A stretch of DNA of 64,000 bases, from contig NZ_WEGK01000013.1 in the NCBI RefSeq assembly GCF_009604405.1, positions 124,001-188,000 on the forward strand. Direction: 5' to 3'. The stretch comes from Nocardia macrotermitis (GTDB lineage: Bacteria > Actinomycetota > Actinomycetes > Mycobacteriales > Mycobacteriaceae). The translations under genes and the position numbers were made by a program. Shown one piece after another: positions 8,101 through 17,700 of this stretch; the first letter of the stretch is position 1; each line of letters opens with the position of its first letter. The notes beneath the pieces were generated by a model that made no database searches, was not told the DNA's origin, and worked only from the letters and a program-made list of their open reading frames with translations.

Positions 8101-10535
8101 TGCACGACGTCGACTACTGGGTGACCAATATGCGGCACTCGGTGTACTTCACCAATGCGGTGCGCCAGGCCGTGGACGCGGGGATCACCACCTTCCTCGA
8201 GCTCGCGCCGAATTCCATCGCGCTGATGCAGGTGCTGGGCACCACGTTCGCCGCCGGTGTGCACAATGCCGCGTTGATCCCGACGCTCAAGCGCAAGGAG
8301 GACGAGGCCGCGGGCATCATCTCCGCGCTCGCCCAGCTGTACGTGCAGGGGCATCGGGTCGATCTGTTCTCGCTGGTGGGTGCCGGTGACTACGCCGACG
8401 TGCCGCGAACCGCCTTCCTGCGCAAGGAACATTGGCCCAAGGTGAGCCTGGCCACGGGTTCGGGCAGCGGCCGGGCGCCGGGTGCGCACGTCGCGATGCC
8501 CGACGGTCGGCACGCCTGGGAGGTGCAGGCCGCGGCCGTGGCCGGACTGCCCGAACTGGTCGCCGCCGCCGCGTCGCAGGTGCTCGCCGACGTGGTTGTC
8601 GGTGCGGCACTGGCACATTCGCCGGTACCCGCCTCGGGGACGTTGACCACCACGCTGACCCCGCATCCCGGTGGTGCGTCGGTGCAGGTGCATGCCAAGC
8701 AGGACAACGCTTTCCGGTTGTTGTTCGAGGCGGTCGTCACCTCGTCGGCCGCGGGTGCTCCGGCTGTCGCCGCGCCCGCTGTCGCGGAAACCGTTGCGGC
8801 ACCGGCTGTTACCGCCGCCGACGGCCCGGTCGCGCTCGCCGAGTTCGGTGAGCGCTGGGATCCGGCCAGCAGTGAGACCGTCGAGGAGCGCCTCGCGATC
8901 ATCGTCTCCGAATCCATGGGTTACGCCGTGGAGGATCTGCCGATGGAGATCCCGCTGATGGAGCTGGGTCTGGATTCGCTGATGGCGATGCGGATCAAGA
9001 ACCGGGTCGAATACGAATTCGACATTCCGCAGTTGCAGATCGCGGCGGTGCGCGATGCCAGCCTCAACGAGGTCGGCAAGGTGCTGCACTACGCGATCGA
9101 GCATCGGGACGAGATGGTCGCCATGGCCGAGAAGCAGGCCGCCGAGGGCGGCACGCTCGCGGTGGACGACGAGTTCGTCGCCGCGGCCCGTGCGGCGGTG
9201 GAGTCCGGACAGGATCCGGCCGAGCTGCTGAAGGCCAAGGCCGCCGAGGCCGAGAAGTCCGCCGCCGCAACCGAATCCGATCAGGCGGCGAAATCCGCTG
9301 CTGTGGAACAGGATTCGGCCGACAACGCGAAAGTCGCTGTCGAGGAAGCGGAGTCCGGCGGTGACGCGAAAGCCGTTGTCACGGAGGCGAAGTCCGACGC
9401 GAATTCCGCTGCTGCGGAATCGGATTCGACTCCGGCGGATATCGCCAAGGCCGCCGAGGCGAACATCCCCCCGCGTGACGCCGCCGAACGTCTGGCCTAC
9501 GCCACCTGGGCGACCATCGTCGGCAAGTCCGCGGGCGGCATCTTCGACGCCCTGCCGGAACTGGACGACTCGACCGCGCGAAAGCTGGCGGAGCGGCTCA
9601 CCGAGCGGGTCGGTTCGGAGGTCACCGTCGCGGATGTGCGCGGTAGCGAGACCATCGAACAGCTCGCGAACATCGTGCGTGCGCATCAGGCCGACGACGT
9701 CGACGGTTACGTGCGCACCCTGCGCGCACCCGTCGAGGGCTCGGATGCGTTGCCCGTCTTCGTATTCCACCCGTCGGGCGGTAACACCCTGGTGTACGAG
9801 CCGCTGCTCAAGCGGTTGCCCGAGGACACCCCGATGTACGGGTTCGAGCGCATCGAGGGGTCGATCGAGGATCGGTCCAAGGAGTACGCGGACAAGATCC
9901 GCACCCTGCACCCGGACGGCCCGTACGTGCTCTACGGCTGGTCGCTGGGCGCGGTGTTCGCGCTCGGTGTCGGCCAGGTGATGCGGGCGGCCGGTGACGA
10001 CGTGCGCATGGTCGGCCTGATCGATCTCGCGATTCCCGTTGAGGCCGAGGACAACAGCCCGAAGGGGCGGCGCGCGCGGGTCGAGCGTTTCCAGGAATTC
10101 GCGCAGAAGACCTACGGCATCAAGGGTGAACTGGACGACGACATGCTCGACGAGCTGGCCCAGGCCACCGACGAGGAGCAGTACCAGATCATCATCGAGC
10201 TGATGAAGTTCGCGGACGTCAAGATTCCCGGCGGCGTCATCGAACATCAGCGCACCTCGTGGCTGGACGGCCGGGACCTCGAGAAGACCCGCCCGTCGCA
10301 CTACGACGGGGAAACCGTGCTCTACCTCGCCGATCGCTACCACGACGGCATCATCGAGATCGAACCCCGCTACGCCGACCGTCTCCCCAACGGCGGCTGG
10401 GACGATTTCATCCCGAATCTGGAAATCATCCACATCCCGGGCGATCATCTCCAGATCATCGACGAACCACGTATCGCAACGATCGGGGCAGACCTCACCC
10501 TGAAACTCGCGGAAATTGCGAAGGGAGCCCAGTGA
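5184..10535 (+). CDS. pks13: Polyketide synthase Pks13 (mycolate condensase)
   Basis: The 1783-residue multidomain enzyme condenses two activated fatty chains into the alpha-alkyl beta-keto precursor of mycolic acids. Domain order: N-terminal ACP (phosphopantetheine serine near 91 in GLASRD), ketosynthase from about 153 (Cys334 in DTACSST, His469 in EAHGTG, His509 in NFGHLE), acyltransferase (Ser821 in GHSQGEA), C-terminal ACP (Ser1265 in LGLDSLM) and thioesterase (Ser1587 in YGWSLGA, His1755 in PGDHLQ). All catalytic residues are intact. An Ala/Glu/Ser/Asp-rich linker of roughly 100 residues separates ACP2 and TE, and a similar low-complexity N-terminus precedes ACP1. ATG 5184 is preferred over TTG 5181. 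The stop overlaps accD4. Confidence 0.97.
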   Translation: MADNEGTQTTETAAAHAESADTAAAESANGAAETAESTAAVAKSGEAQPTGTDMSVAELREWLQRWVADATGQPIENITVDRPMEEFGLASRDAIALGGDVEELTGVLLNATIVYQHPTIASLAERIINGEPELPEDTTDDSFYTAGYRPGEAHDIAIVGLSTRLPGAGDTPESTWEFLISGGDAIRELPPGRWSEFTADPEVAAAVAAANTQGGYLDQDVVKGFDVEFFAMSPVEAARVDPQQRLMLELTWEALEHARIPASDLKGESVGIYVGSSTNDFQLLAVLGAGNSDPDAPASADAYAITGSSSAIISNRVSYFYDFRGPSVTVDTACSSTLVAVHQAVRDLRSGDADLALAGGVNMLLAPAGSLGFDAIGAFAKDGHIKAFSADADGMIRSDGAGLVVLKRLADAERDGDTIHAVIKGTAINNDGRSNGLLAPNPEAQADVLRRAYRDAGIAPSTVDYIEAHGTGTLIGDPIEASALGRIVGRGRDEDKPALLGSAKTNFGHLESGAGAASLAKVVMSLRHNVIPPNIRFAGPNPYIDFDEAHLEVVDAPTEFPRYSGTATIGVSGFGFGGTNAHVVIQEYVPAPAVSEAPEASAATDLDDETTDIVADAEAILDRTDENAESDAPEWTSERTDPLPVILPVSAYLPSRRRHAAQQLADWLESEAGQDVPLADVARSLAKRNHGRSRGVVVATTREEAIAGLRALATGKPGQGVFTADAPAAKGAMWVLSGFGSHHRKMGKQLYLENSIFARTIDEVDELVQDEAGYSVREMMLDDAQDWDIGTSQVGVFAIQLGIAALLKAHGAEPSAIVGHSQGEAAGSYLSGGMPLEDAVRVICARSRLMKEGDEMLPDSDIRNMALLEYSAEDIEALLPEFPDIEVAVYAAPTNTVIGGPPEQVHAIVARVEAAGKFARVLQTRGAGHTSQMDPLLGELAAELAGIEPTKPTVDLYSTVHKSVVYRAGSDPVHDVDYWVTNMRHSVYFTNAVRQAVDAGITTFLELAPNSIALMQVLGTTFAAGVHNAALIPTLKRKEDEAAGIISALAQLYVQGHRVDLFSLVGAGDYADVPRTAFLRKEHWPKVSLATGSGSGRAPGAHVAMPDGRHAWEVQAAAVAGLPELVAAAASQVLADVVVGAALAHSPVPASGTLTTTLTPHPGGASVQVHAKQDNAFRLLFEAVVTSSAAGAPAVAAPAVAETVAAPAVTAADGPVALAEFGERWDPASSETVEERLAIIVSESMGYAVEDLPMEIPLMELGLDSLMAMRIKNRVEYEFDIPQLQIAAVRDASLNEVGKVLHYAIEHRDEMVAMAEKQAAEGGTLAVDDEFVAAARAAVESGQDPAELLKAKAAEAEKSAAATESDQAAKSAAVEQDSADNAKVAVEEAESGGDAKAVVTEAKSDANSAAAESDSTPADIAKAAEANIPPRDAAERLAYATWATIVGKSAGGIFDALPELDDSTARKLAERLTERVGSEVTVADVRGSETIEQLANIVRAHQADDVDGYVRTLRAPVEGSDALPVFVFHPSGGNTLVYEPLLKRLPEDTPMYGFERIEGSIEDRSKEYADKIRTLHPDGPYVLYGWSLGAVFALGVGQVMRAAGDDVRMVGLIDLAIPVEAEDNSPKGRRARVERFQEFAQKTYGIKGELDDDMLDELAQATDEEQYQIIIELMKFADVKIPGGVIEHQRTSWLDGRDLEKTRPSHYDGETVLYLADRYHDGIIEIEPRYADRLPNGGWDDFIPNLEIIHIPGDHLQIIDEPRIATIGADLTLKLAEIAKGAQ

Positions 10536-12076
10536 ACACCACGGCGGAGAAGCTTGCCGATCTGCGCAAGAAGCTCGAACTTGCCCAGGAACCGGCGGGC
10601 GAAGCCGGTGTGGCCAAGCGCGCCAAGAAGGGGATTCCGTCCGCCCGCGAGCGGATAGAGATGTTCCTCGATCCCGGCACCTTCGTCGAGATCGGCGCGC
10701 TGATGCGCAACCCGAACGTCAAGGATTCGCTGTACGGCGACGGTGTCGTGGTCGGGCACGGCAAGGTCGAGGGACGTCCGGTCGCGTTGTTCTCGCACGA
10801 TCAGACCGTGTACGGCGGGTCGGTCGGCGAGATGTTCGGCCGCAAGGTCGGCATGGTCATGCAGTACGCGGCCAAGGTCGGCTGCCCGATCATCGGCATC
10901 CAGGATTCGGGCGGCGCGCGCGTGCAGGAGGCCGTGGTCTCGCTGGCCTGGTACGCGAACCTCGCGCTGCTCACCGAACCGCTCTCGGGCATGGTCCCGC
11001 AGATCTCGATCATCCTGGGCAACTGCGCCGGTGGCGCGGTGTACCAGCCGATCAACACCGACGTCGTGGTCGCCACCGAGAGTGCGCACATGTTCGTCAC
11101 CGGGCCCAAGGTGCTGCGCGAGGTGACCGGTGAGGACATCAGCCTCGAGGAGCTCGGCGGCGCGTACAGCCAGGCCGAGTACGGCAACGTGCACCACATC
11201 GCCAAGGACGAGCAGGCGGCGTTCGACTGGGTGCGGCACTATCTGAGTTTCATGCCGTCCAGCTGCCAGGACGTGCCGCCGGTGATCAATCCGGGCCTGG
11301 AACCCGAGGTCACCGACACCGATGTGGAACTGAACACGATCGTGCCGGATTCGGACAACGCCGGCTACGACATGCACGACATCCTGCTGCGGATCTTCGA
11401 CGACGGGGATTTCCACGAGGTCGGCGCCGCGGCGGCGAAGAACATCATCACCGGATTCGCCCGCGTGGACGGGCATGCGGTGGGTGTGGTGGCGAATCAG
11501 CCGATGGTGTACGCGGGTTCGCTGGACGCGCGGGCCTCGGACAAGGCGTCGCATTTCGTGCGTATGTGCGACGCGTACGACATTCCGCTGGTGTACGTCG
11601 TGGATACGCCCGGGTTCATGCCCGGTGTGGAGCAGGAGAAGATCGGCGTCATCAAGCGCGGCGGCCGGTTGCTGTTCGCGTTCGTGGAGGCCACGGTGCC
11701 GAAGGTGACCGTGGTGATCCGCAAGTCCTACGGCGGCGGGTACGCGGCGATGGGGTCCAAGCAGCTCGGCGCGGACATCAATCTGGCCTGGCCGACGGCC
11801 CGGATCGCGGTCATGGGCGCGGAGAGCGCGGTCAGCCTGATCGGTGGACGGCAGATCGCGGCCGCGCCGGAGGTGCAGCGCGAGGGTATCCGCAAGCAGA
11901 TGATCGACTTCTACAACGCGACCGTCGCGACGCCGTGGGTGGCGGCCGAGCGCGGTTACGTCGACGCGGTCATCGAGCCGTCCTCGACTCGGCTGGAGAT
12001 TCGCCGGGCGATGCGGTTGCTGCGCGAGAAGCGGCTGGTCCGCAACCCGCGCAAGCATCATCTGCTGCCGCTGTAA
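10532..12076 (+). CDS. accD4: Acyl-CoA carboxylase carboxyltransferase subunit AccD4
   Basis: This 514-residue biotin-dependent carboxyltransferase beta subunit supplies the carboxylated C24-C26 acyl-CoA extender for Pks13. It shows the crotonase-fold carboxyltransferase motifs DSGGARVQEAV and GNCAGGAVY in the N-terminal half and YGGGYAAMGSKQL in the C-terminal half. It starts at GTG 10532, overlapping the pks13 stop as GTGA, so it is translationally coupled. The open frame extends upstream inside pks13, but that part is only an overlap in another frame. The biotinylated alpha subunit (AccA3) is not in this window. Confidence 0.95.
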   Translation: MNTTAEKLADLRKKLELAQEPAGEAGVAKRAKKGIPSARERIEMFLDPGTFVEIGALMRNPNVKDSLYGDGVVVGHGKVEGRPVALFSHDQTVYGGSVGEMFGRKVGMVMQYAAKVGCPIIGIQDSGGARVQEAVVSLAWYANLALLTEPLSGMVPQISIILGNCAGGAVYQPINTDVVVATESAHMFVTGPKVLREVTGEDISLEELGGAYSQAEYGNVHHIAKDEQAAFDWVRHYLSFMPSSCQDVPPVINPGLEPEVTDTDVELNTIVPDSDNAGYDMHDILLRIFDDGDFHEVGAAAAKNIITGFARVDGHAVGVVANQPMVYAGSLDARASDKASHFVRMCDAYDIPLVYVVDTPGFMPGVEQEKIGVIKRGGRLLFAFVEATVPKVTVVIRKSYGGGYAAMGSKQLGADINLAWPTARIAVMGAESAVSLIGGRQIAAAPEVQREGIRKQMIDFYNATVATPWVAAERGYVDAVIEPSSTRLEIRRAMRLLREKRLVRNPRKHHLLPL

Positions 12077-12097
12077 TCCGTTGTCCCCGTTGGCTTT

Positions 12098-12135
12098 CCG
12101 ATGCCCGTTCGGCCGTCCGGAAGAGCGGGCATCGG
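12098..12135. terminator. Bidirectional terminator hairpin after accD4
   Basis: A perfect 10-bp stem (CCGATGCCCG/CGGGCATCGG) with an 18-base loop sits between the convergent accD4 and fusion-protein genes, 21 bases after one stop and 10 from the other. It probably ends both transcripts. Confidence 0.7.
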
Positions 12136-12145
12136 CCGCATCCGG

Positions 12146-14251
12146 TCACGCCTGCGGCGGGGTGTCCTCGCCGGGTGTGTGGGTTATCCGGACCACCACC
12201 TGCTCGTTGTCGACGGTGTAACCCTCGTAGACGAATTCGGTGTGGGTGGCGGCCACGTATTCCTGCCAGGCGCGGTATTCGTGGTGTTGCCAGCCCGGAT
12301 AGTTGAAGTATTCGTCGAAGACGATGACGCTGCCCGGGTGCAGTCGCGGCCCGACCAATTCCAGCACCGTGCGCGCCGAGCTGTACAGATCGCAATCGAT
12401 GTGCAGGAAATCCACCGGGCCGGGATGTTCGACCAGGAATTTCGGCAGCACATCGGCGAACAGGCCGACGACGAGTTCCGCGCCGGCCACCTCCGGCCAC
12501 CGCTCGGTGGCGAAACTGCCTTCGGGAAAACCGGTGCGCCAGGATTCGGGCAGGCCGTGGAACGAGTCGAAGCCGTACACCCCGCCGTCGCGGTTCTCGG
12601 CGATGACCCGCAGCGTATTACCCGTGGCCACACCGAATTCCAGGGCCAGACCGTCGCCCGCGCACAGTGACAACGCGTAGCGCAGGGTGTTGTGCGGGGT
12701 GTCGAACACCTGGCCGGTCGTCATCTGATCCGTGGCCAGGCGGGCGCTGTCCGACGCCGCGACGGCCTGCGCGGCGAATACCAGGTTGCGGCGGTGGCGT
12801 CGCTCGTAGCCGTCGATCGACTGCAACATCACGTTGGCGGTGGCCGTCACATGATCGCGTAGTTCCCTGGTGATCTCCTCGCGCAGGGAATTGCGGAGTT
12901 CGTCGAGTTCGCGGGACCAGGTGCGCGCCGGTGCGGCGGACTCGACGGTGTGCGGGGGATGGGTGTGCAGTTGTTCCGCGAGTTTCCGATATCTGCCCAG
13001 TATGGCCTCGTAGGGGAAACCTTCGTCCTGCGGGAAGAATGTCAGGTGGCTGACCAGCAGTTTCGGGTATATGCAATTCGGGCGGCCGAGATATCCCGGT
13101 ATCTGCACCGACAGCATGTGTTCGTCGTCCTGCATATCGGCGGACATGAAGGACATGTCCCGGCCGAGCCAGGCGACGAAGTTGATGCTGATCCGGCCGC
13201 CGAACCGGACGGGGGCCGCGGGCATCCGCTCGAACAGGTCGCGATTGTCCAGGAAGTAATTGTGCAGGTCGGCCGCCATTGTCGCGCTGGCCCACAGGTA
13301 TTCGTGATGGTTCTCCGGGGACGGGCTCACCCGGATCAGATCCCGCGGCACCGCGCCGTGGCGCTGTTGCAGATCGGCGCACACGCCATTGTTCACGACA
13401 TTCGCGCTGACCAGGAAGTATTCGCGTGCGCGGGCCCGGAATCGGATGAAATCGGCCAGCTCGTCCAATTGGATGTAGACGATGTCGTCATCGCATTTGA
13501 GGAATACCGTATCGGCGTAGTGCTCGGCGCGTTCCGCGTAACTCATCAGCGCCTCGGACCAGCCCGATTCCGAGCGTCCGGCGGTGTGGTAGAGGTACTC
13601 CCCGGCGCCTTCGCCGTTCTCGCGGTCCGGGAATCGCCATTCACCCGTGGCGCCGTAACCGGTCTTCACGTGGATGTCGTATCTGCCCTGGACCATTTCC
13701 ATCTCGTGCGTGAATGCCGGATTGCCGTCGATCGACAGCGTCAGGCCCGCGGAATCCAGGCGGAGTTCGATATCGCGGAACAGGACCGCGGACAATATGC
13801 CCGGAGTTTCCTTCTGGGCGATGATCGGCGGTTCTTCGTCGCGATCGGTGAACAGTTCCGCCGGGGTGTCGATGCGCCGGAGCGCGGTGCGGGTGTTCGC
13901 CCAGCCGCCGATGATCAATTCATAGGCGGGCGCGGACGGGTAGCAGGGATCGATCCCGATATGGACGTCGCTGCCCGCGCGTACCCGGGCGGAGAATATC
14001 CGGGCGTCGTCGAGATTCGTGTCCACGCGAACCGTGGGGTAATAGATCAGATCATCCGGTGTGCGCCCGATCACCGGAAACCGGGATTTCAGCCAGTTGT
14101 CGTCGTGCTCGTTGCGGGAGAAGTTCCACACGTGCCATTCGTCGATGATGCCCCGGCGCAACGCTTCTCGGACATAATCGGTCAACAGTTCCATGCGGTC
14201 CTGGCGACCGGCGAAGGTGAGCATGACCACGGGCTGTCCGTCGACCGGCAC
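12146..14251 (-). CDS. Glycosyltransferase-like/LamG-like/TylF-type methyltransferase fusion
   Basis: The 701-residue protein has at least three parts. The N-terminus (MLTFAGRQDRM, HVWNFSRNEHD) and the DDD triad at 254-256 (FLKCDDDIVYIQ) look like a GT-A-type glycosyltransferase. Between them, about residues 85-210 resemble the beta-sandwich Methyltransf_FA/LamG-like domain. After a linker, residues about 470-690 form a class I SAM methyltransferase of the macrocin O-methyltransferase (TylF) kind, with EFGVATGNTL near 537 and FLHIDCDLYSS near 618. A coupled sugar transfer and O-methylation of a surface glycan would fit the location but is inference. The GTG 14251 start has GGGAAGG upstream; an internal ATG nine codons later is possible. 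Confidence 0.7.
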   Translation of the reverse strand: MPVDGQPVVMLTFAGRQDRMELLTDYVREALRRGIIDEWHVWNFSRNEHDDNWLKSRFPVIGRTPDDLIYYPTVRVDTNLDDARIFSARVRAGSDVHIGIDPCYPSAPAYELIIGGWANTRTALRRIDTPAELFTDRDEEPPIIAQKETPGILSAVLFRDIELRLDSAGLTLSIDGNPAFTHEMEMVQGRYDIHVKTGYGATGEWRFPDRENGEGAGEYLYHTAGRSESGWSEALMSYAERAEHYADTVFLKCDDDIVYIQLDELADFIRFRARAREYFLVSANVVNNGVCADLQQRHGAVPRDLIRVSPSPENHHEYLWASATMAADLHNYFLDNRDLFERMPAAPVRFGGRISINFVAWLGRDMSFMSADMQDDEHMLSVQIPGYLGRPNCIYPKLLVSHLTFFPQDEGFPYEAILGRYRKLAEQLHTHPPHTVESAAPARTWSRELDELRNSLREEITRELRDHVTATANVMLQSIDGYERRHRRNLVFAAQAVAASDSARLATDQMTTGQVFDTPHNTLRYALSLCAGDGLALEFGVATGNTLRVIAENRDGGVYGFDSFHGLPESWRTGFPEGSFATERWPEVAGAELVVGLFADVLPKFLVEHPGPVDFLHIDCDLYSSARTVLELVGPRLHPGSVIVFDEYFNYPGWQHHEYRAWQEYVAATHTEFVYEGYTVDNEQVVVRITHTPGEDTPPQA

Positions 14252-14445
14252 GGAGTTGTACGCCTTCCCATCGGCACCGCGCGGCCGAGCCGCGTCTGGA
14301 TCGACCGAAGTCTACCTGAGCTGGGAATGTCTGTAATTTCGTGCGCGCGCCTGAACGGGCACTGTCGGGGGACTGAACGAGAGCTGAACGGAGTGTCTTT
14401 TCCGGATTCGACCGGTCCGCCTCCCGCATATGAGAGCCTTCAGCT

Positions 14446-14643
14446 ATGGGTATCGCACCGAAGGCAGTCCTGGAAGGCGGCCCCGCCGACCTGCCGCAAC
14501 GCATCGTCCCGATCACCCCGCCCGGCATCGAACTGCGCGTGCAGTTCCACGGCGGCTACGAGCGTTTCAAGGTGACGCCGCGCCACCAGGACACGCCCGA
14601 GGGCAACCTGCCCGTCTACCAGTGGTGCGAGCGTCTGGAATAG
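14446..14643 (+). CDS. Small DUF5988-like protein
   Basis: This 65-residue protein has no signal peptide or membrane segment. It begins with a VLEGGPADLP segment followed by an Ile/Pro stretch and a HGGYERFKVT motif. The composition resembles short actinobacterial proteins grouped as DUF5988, whose function is unknown. It is a free-standing gene ending just before a strong terminator. No typical Shine-Dalgarno sequence is obvious upstream. The 14252-14445 gap holds nothing else I can identify. Confidence 0.6.
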   Translation: MGIAPKAVLEGGPADLPQRIVPITPPGIELRVQFHGGYERFKVTPRHQDTPEGNLPVYQWCERLE

Positions 14644-14684
14644 ACGTCTCATCGAGGATTCGCTCAGGTTCCTTCACGACGGAC

Positions 14685-14722
14685 GGCAGGCGGCGCGGGA
14701 AGTATTGCGCCGCCTGCCTTTT
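14685..14722. terminator. Bidirectional terminator, DUF5988 gene / embB
   Basis: A perfect 12-bp stem (GGCAGGCGGCGC/GCGCCGCCTGCC) with a 10-base loop is followed by TTTT on the plus strand. It lies between the convergent small gene and the emb gene. Confidence 0.85.
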
Positions 14723-14726
14723 CGTC

Positions 14727-17700
14727 TCAGTAGCTGCGCATGGGACCGGGTGACCAGAGGCCCGAGCGGGTCGCGGTGCCGGTGGTGACCGTCGCCGGGG
14801 TCGCGTCGGGGACGTAGCGGTCGTAGCGCTCCAGGGAACCCCAGTCGCGGGCCCAGTTGTCCTTCAGATAGGTGGGGATGGTGGTGGAATTCGCCAGCAT
14901 CTGGGTGAAGCCGAGCGGGCCGCCGAACTCCTCGGCCTGCCAGGTGTCGGTGGAGCTGACCGCGAGGGGGCGGTCCGGCAGGATGCGGTAGTTCGGCATG
15001 TCGGCCACGCCGTACCGGTGCAGGAACGGCTGCTGGCAGGGGAATTGCAGGCCGACGGCCCAGTCCTCGAGCACCGGCTGCGTCGAACCCAGGAAAGTGT
15101 TGAGCGACTGGAGTTTCGGCACCCGCGGCGGGGTGAAGGCCAGCCACTGATCGCCGATCAGCACCCGGCGGTCCGCGACGATGCGCACCGCGTCGGCGTC
15201 GGGGGAGAGCTTGTCCAGCGGGATGCGCAGGTTCCGCCAGGACGGCGCGGGGCCGACATCGCGCGGGACGTAATTGCCTTGCGACACAACCGATCCGTCG
15301 GCCTGGCGCTTACCGTATTCGAGCACCAGATTCTGGCCGTACTGCAACGCGCCGGTCTGGTCGTAGGACAGGATCCGCCCGGCCGCGGTCACCACCACCA
15401 GCGGTGACTGCGCCGAACGCGGCGGCAGCTGATACCAGCTCGAGGTCAGATGCGCGGGGGTCTGCAAACCCTCCTGGTAGCTGCCCATGATCGGGGTCTT
15501 CGCCGGATCCAGCCCGAACGGCAGGGCGACGGTACTGCCGTTGATGCCCGGATGTTTGATCGAGCCGCCACCGGTTCCGGCGTTCTGGCCCTCGGCGAAG
15601 TTCGCGCCGACCGACTGGCTGGAGGTGTTGCCCGTGCCCGGTTTCACCTCCACCGCATCGGCTTTCAGATCCGCGGGCACGCCGTTGGGGGTGAATCCGG
15701 AGGGATCCGTGCCCGCGAGCGGATCGCCCTTCGCGGGGGGATTCGCCCGATCGGCGATCGGCTGCAACCGGCCGTCGTTCGGATTCGATTCCACCAGAAC
15801 GTCATTGGCCAGGCCGCAGGAATTACCGCGCAGCGCGTCGAAGTTCGACCGGGCCAGCGAGAACGCCGGATACTGCGAGTACGCGCCCTTGGCCAGCGAG
15901 AGCACCTCGAACAGCACCATCGCGGCCGCGACCACCGTCAGCGGGATGGCGGCGAATTTGCGGATTCGTTTGCCGCGCACGGATTTCGAGGACTCCGGCG
16001 GTTTGGCGTATCCCTCCCGCAGCGCCTGCCAGCCCACCAGGATCACCGCCAGGCCGAACAGCACCAGGACCACGGTGTTGGACTTGATGTTGTGCAGCAC
16101 AACCATTTTGTCGAACCACGGCACACCGTAACTCGACACGTACCAGTAGCCGTTGATGCCCGAGAACGACAATGCCAGCGTGAACAGCAGTGCCGCAAGG
16201 AAAATCGAGCGGTTCTTGCGTGACCGCAGCGCCGTCGCCGAGACCGCCACCGCGGTCACCGCCGCCAGCGATCCGGCGATACCGGCGTACGCGCCGAAGT
16301 GGTGGGTCCACTTGGTCGGGTTGAACATCATCAGGAAGATCGTCCCGAACACCACGCCCAGCAGCCGCCAGGTCGGCGCGCTCGCGATACCCGGCACCCG
16401 GCGGCGGCGCAGCAGCACCAGCATCGTGGTGATCAGGCACAGGATCATCACCAGGAAGGCGAAGCGGCGCGAGACCGAACCGTCCACGGTCTTCACGAAC
16501 AGGTAGTAGTACCGCAGATAGTCCTCGTACCAGGCCAGATTCGGTCCGGTCTGCTGCCGCAGCCGGTCGGCCTCCTGAATTCCGGCGAAGGTCTGATCGC
16601 TGTAGACCACGGTCAGCACCAGGAATCCGGCCGCGGCGATCGGGGCCAGCAGCGGCAGGGTGGAACCGAAGAACGAACGGTCCCAACGGTTTCGGCCGGA
16701 TTCGGCGAGAACGCGCCTGCGGCGCACCACGATTCGCACCAGCGGCCGGATACCGGCGAGCAGGGCGGCGATACAGTTCAGGCCGGTCGGCGCGGCGGCC
16801 AGGGTGAACGCGGCGGCCAGCACCGCGATCGCGGCGGGCATCAGGCGGCCGGTCGCGATGGCGCGTTCGATGGAGACCCAGGTCAGCAGCACACCAAGGG
16901 CGACAATGGGTTCCGAGCGCAGGCCGTTGTCGTAGGGGAGCCAGAAGGCCAGGAAGACCAGACCACCGGTCCACAGCGCGACCCGTGAGTTGCGTACGCC
17001 CCGGCCCAGGCGCGGCACCACCTCGCGGCTGATCACCATCCAGCAGGCGATGGCGCACAGCGTCGCGGGGATGCGCACCCACGGGCTCGCGGTGGAGATG
17101 TGCGCGAACCACTGGATGACGTCGTAGTACCAGCCGAACGGCGCCTCGGGCACCCCGTACCAGCGGAAATAGTTGGCCAGATAGCCCGCGTGCGGCGCCA
17201 CCCGCACCATGGTCAGGATGTAGCCGTCGTCGGAGGTGTTCGCGCCGATGAAGTGCCACACCAGCAGTGCGCCGATCACCGCGCCGTCGGCCCACGTCGG
17301 CTTCAGCCAGTGCCGGGGGAAGATGCGCCGATGGCCGCGCCCGTCACCGGAATCGAGCCGGGCCAGCGCGCCCAGCGCGATCAGCGTGCACAGCAGCGCC
17401 GCGATCGAGGCCGCCAGTTTGGTCACCGTCGGGGTGGAGGTGAAGCGGGAGTCGACCGTCATGTGGAAGGACAGGCCGGCCGGAACCGCGCCCTTCAGAT
17501 CGGAGAACACGCCCACCACCTGCGGCCGCAGATCACCCGCCTGGGTGCCCTCGACCGGGACGGTCACCTTCGTGGTCCGACCGTCCGGCCCCGGCTGATC
17601 GATCTGCGTGGTCAGCCCGGTGAACGCGGCGTAGGTGTGGGTGATGTCCGAAGTGATGTGGATCGCGCCGCAGCCGCGCAGCTCCGAGCGTTTGGCCGAG

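Noticed and set aside
4959..10448. Very long antisense open frame opposite fadD32/pks13
   Set aside because: It mirrors pks13 codon bias in GC-rich DNA, has no domain features, and the sense protein has every catalytic motif.
12950..14575. Long plus-strand frame opposite the fusion protein
   Set aside because: Antisense shadow; the minus-strand frame carries coherent DDD and SAM-binding motifs.
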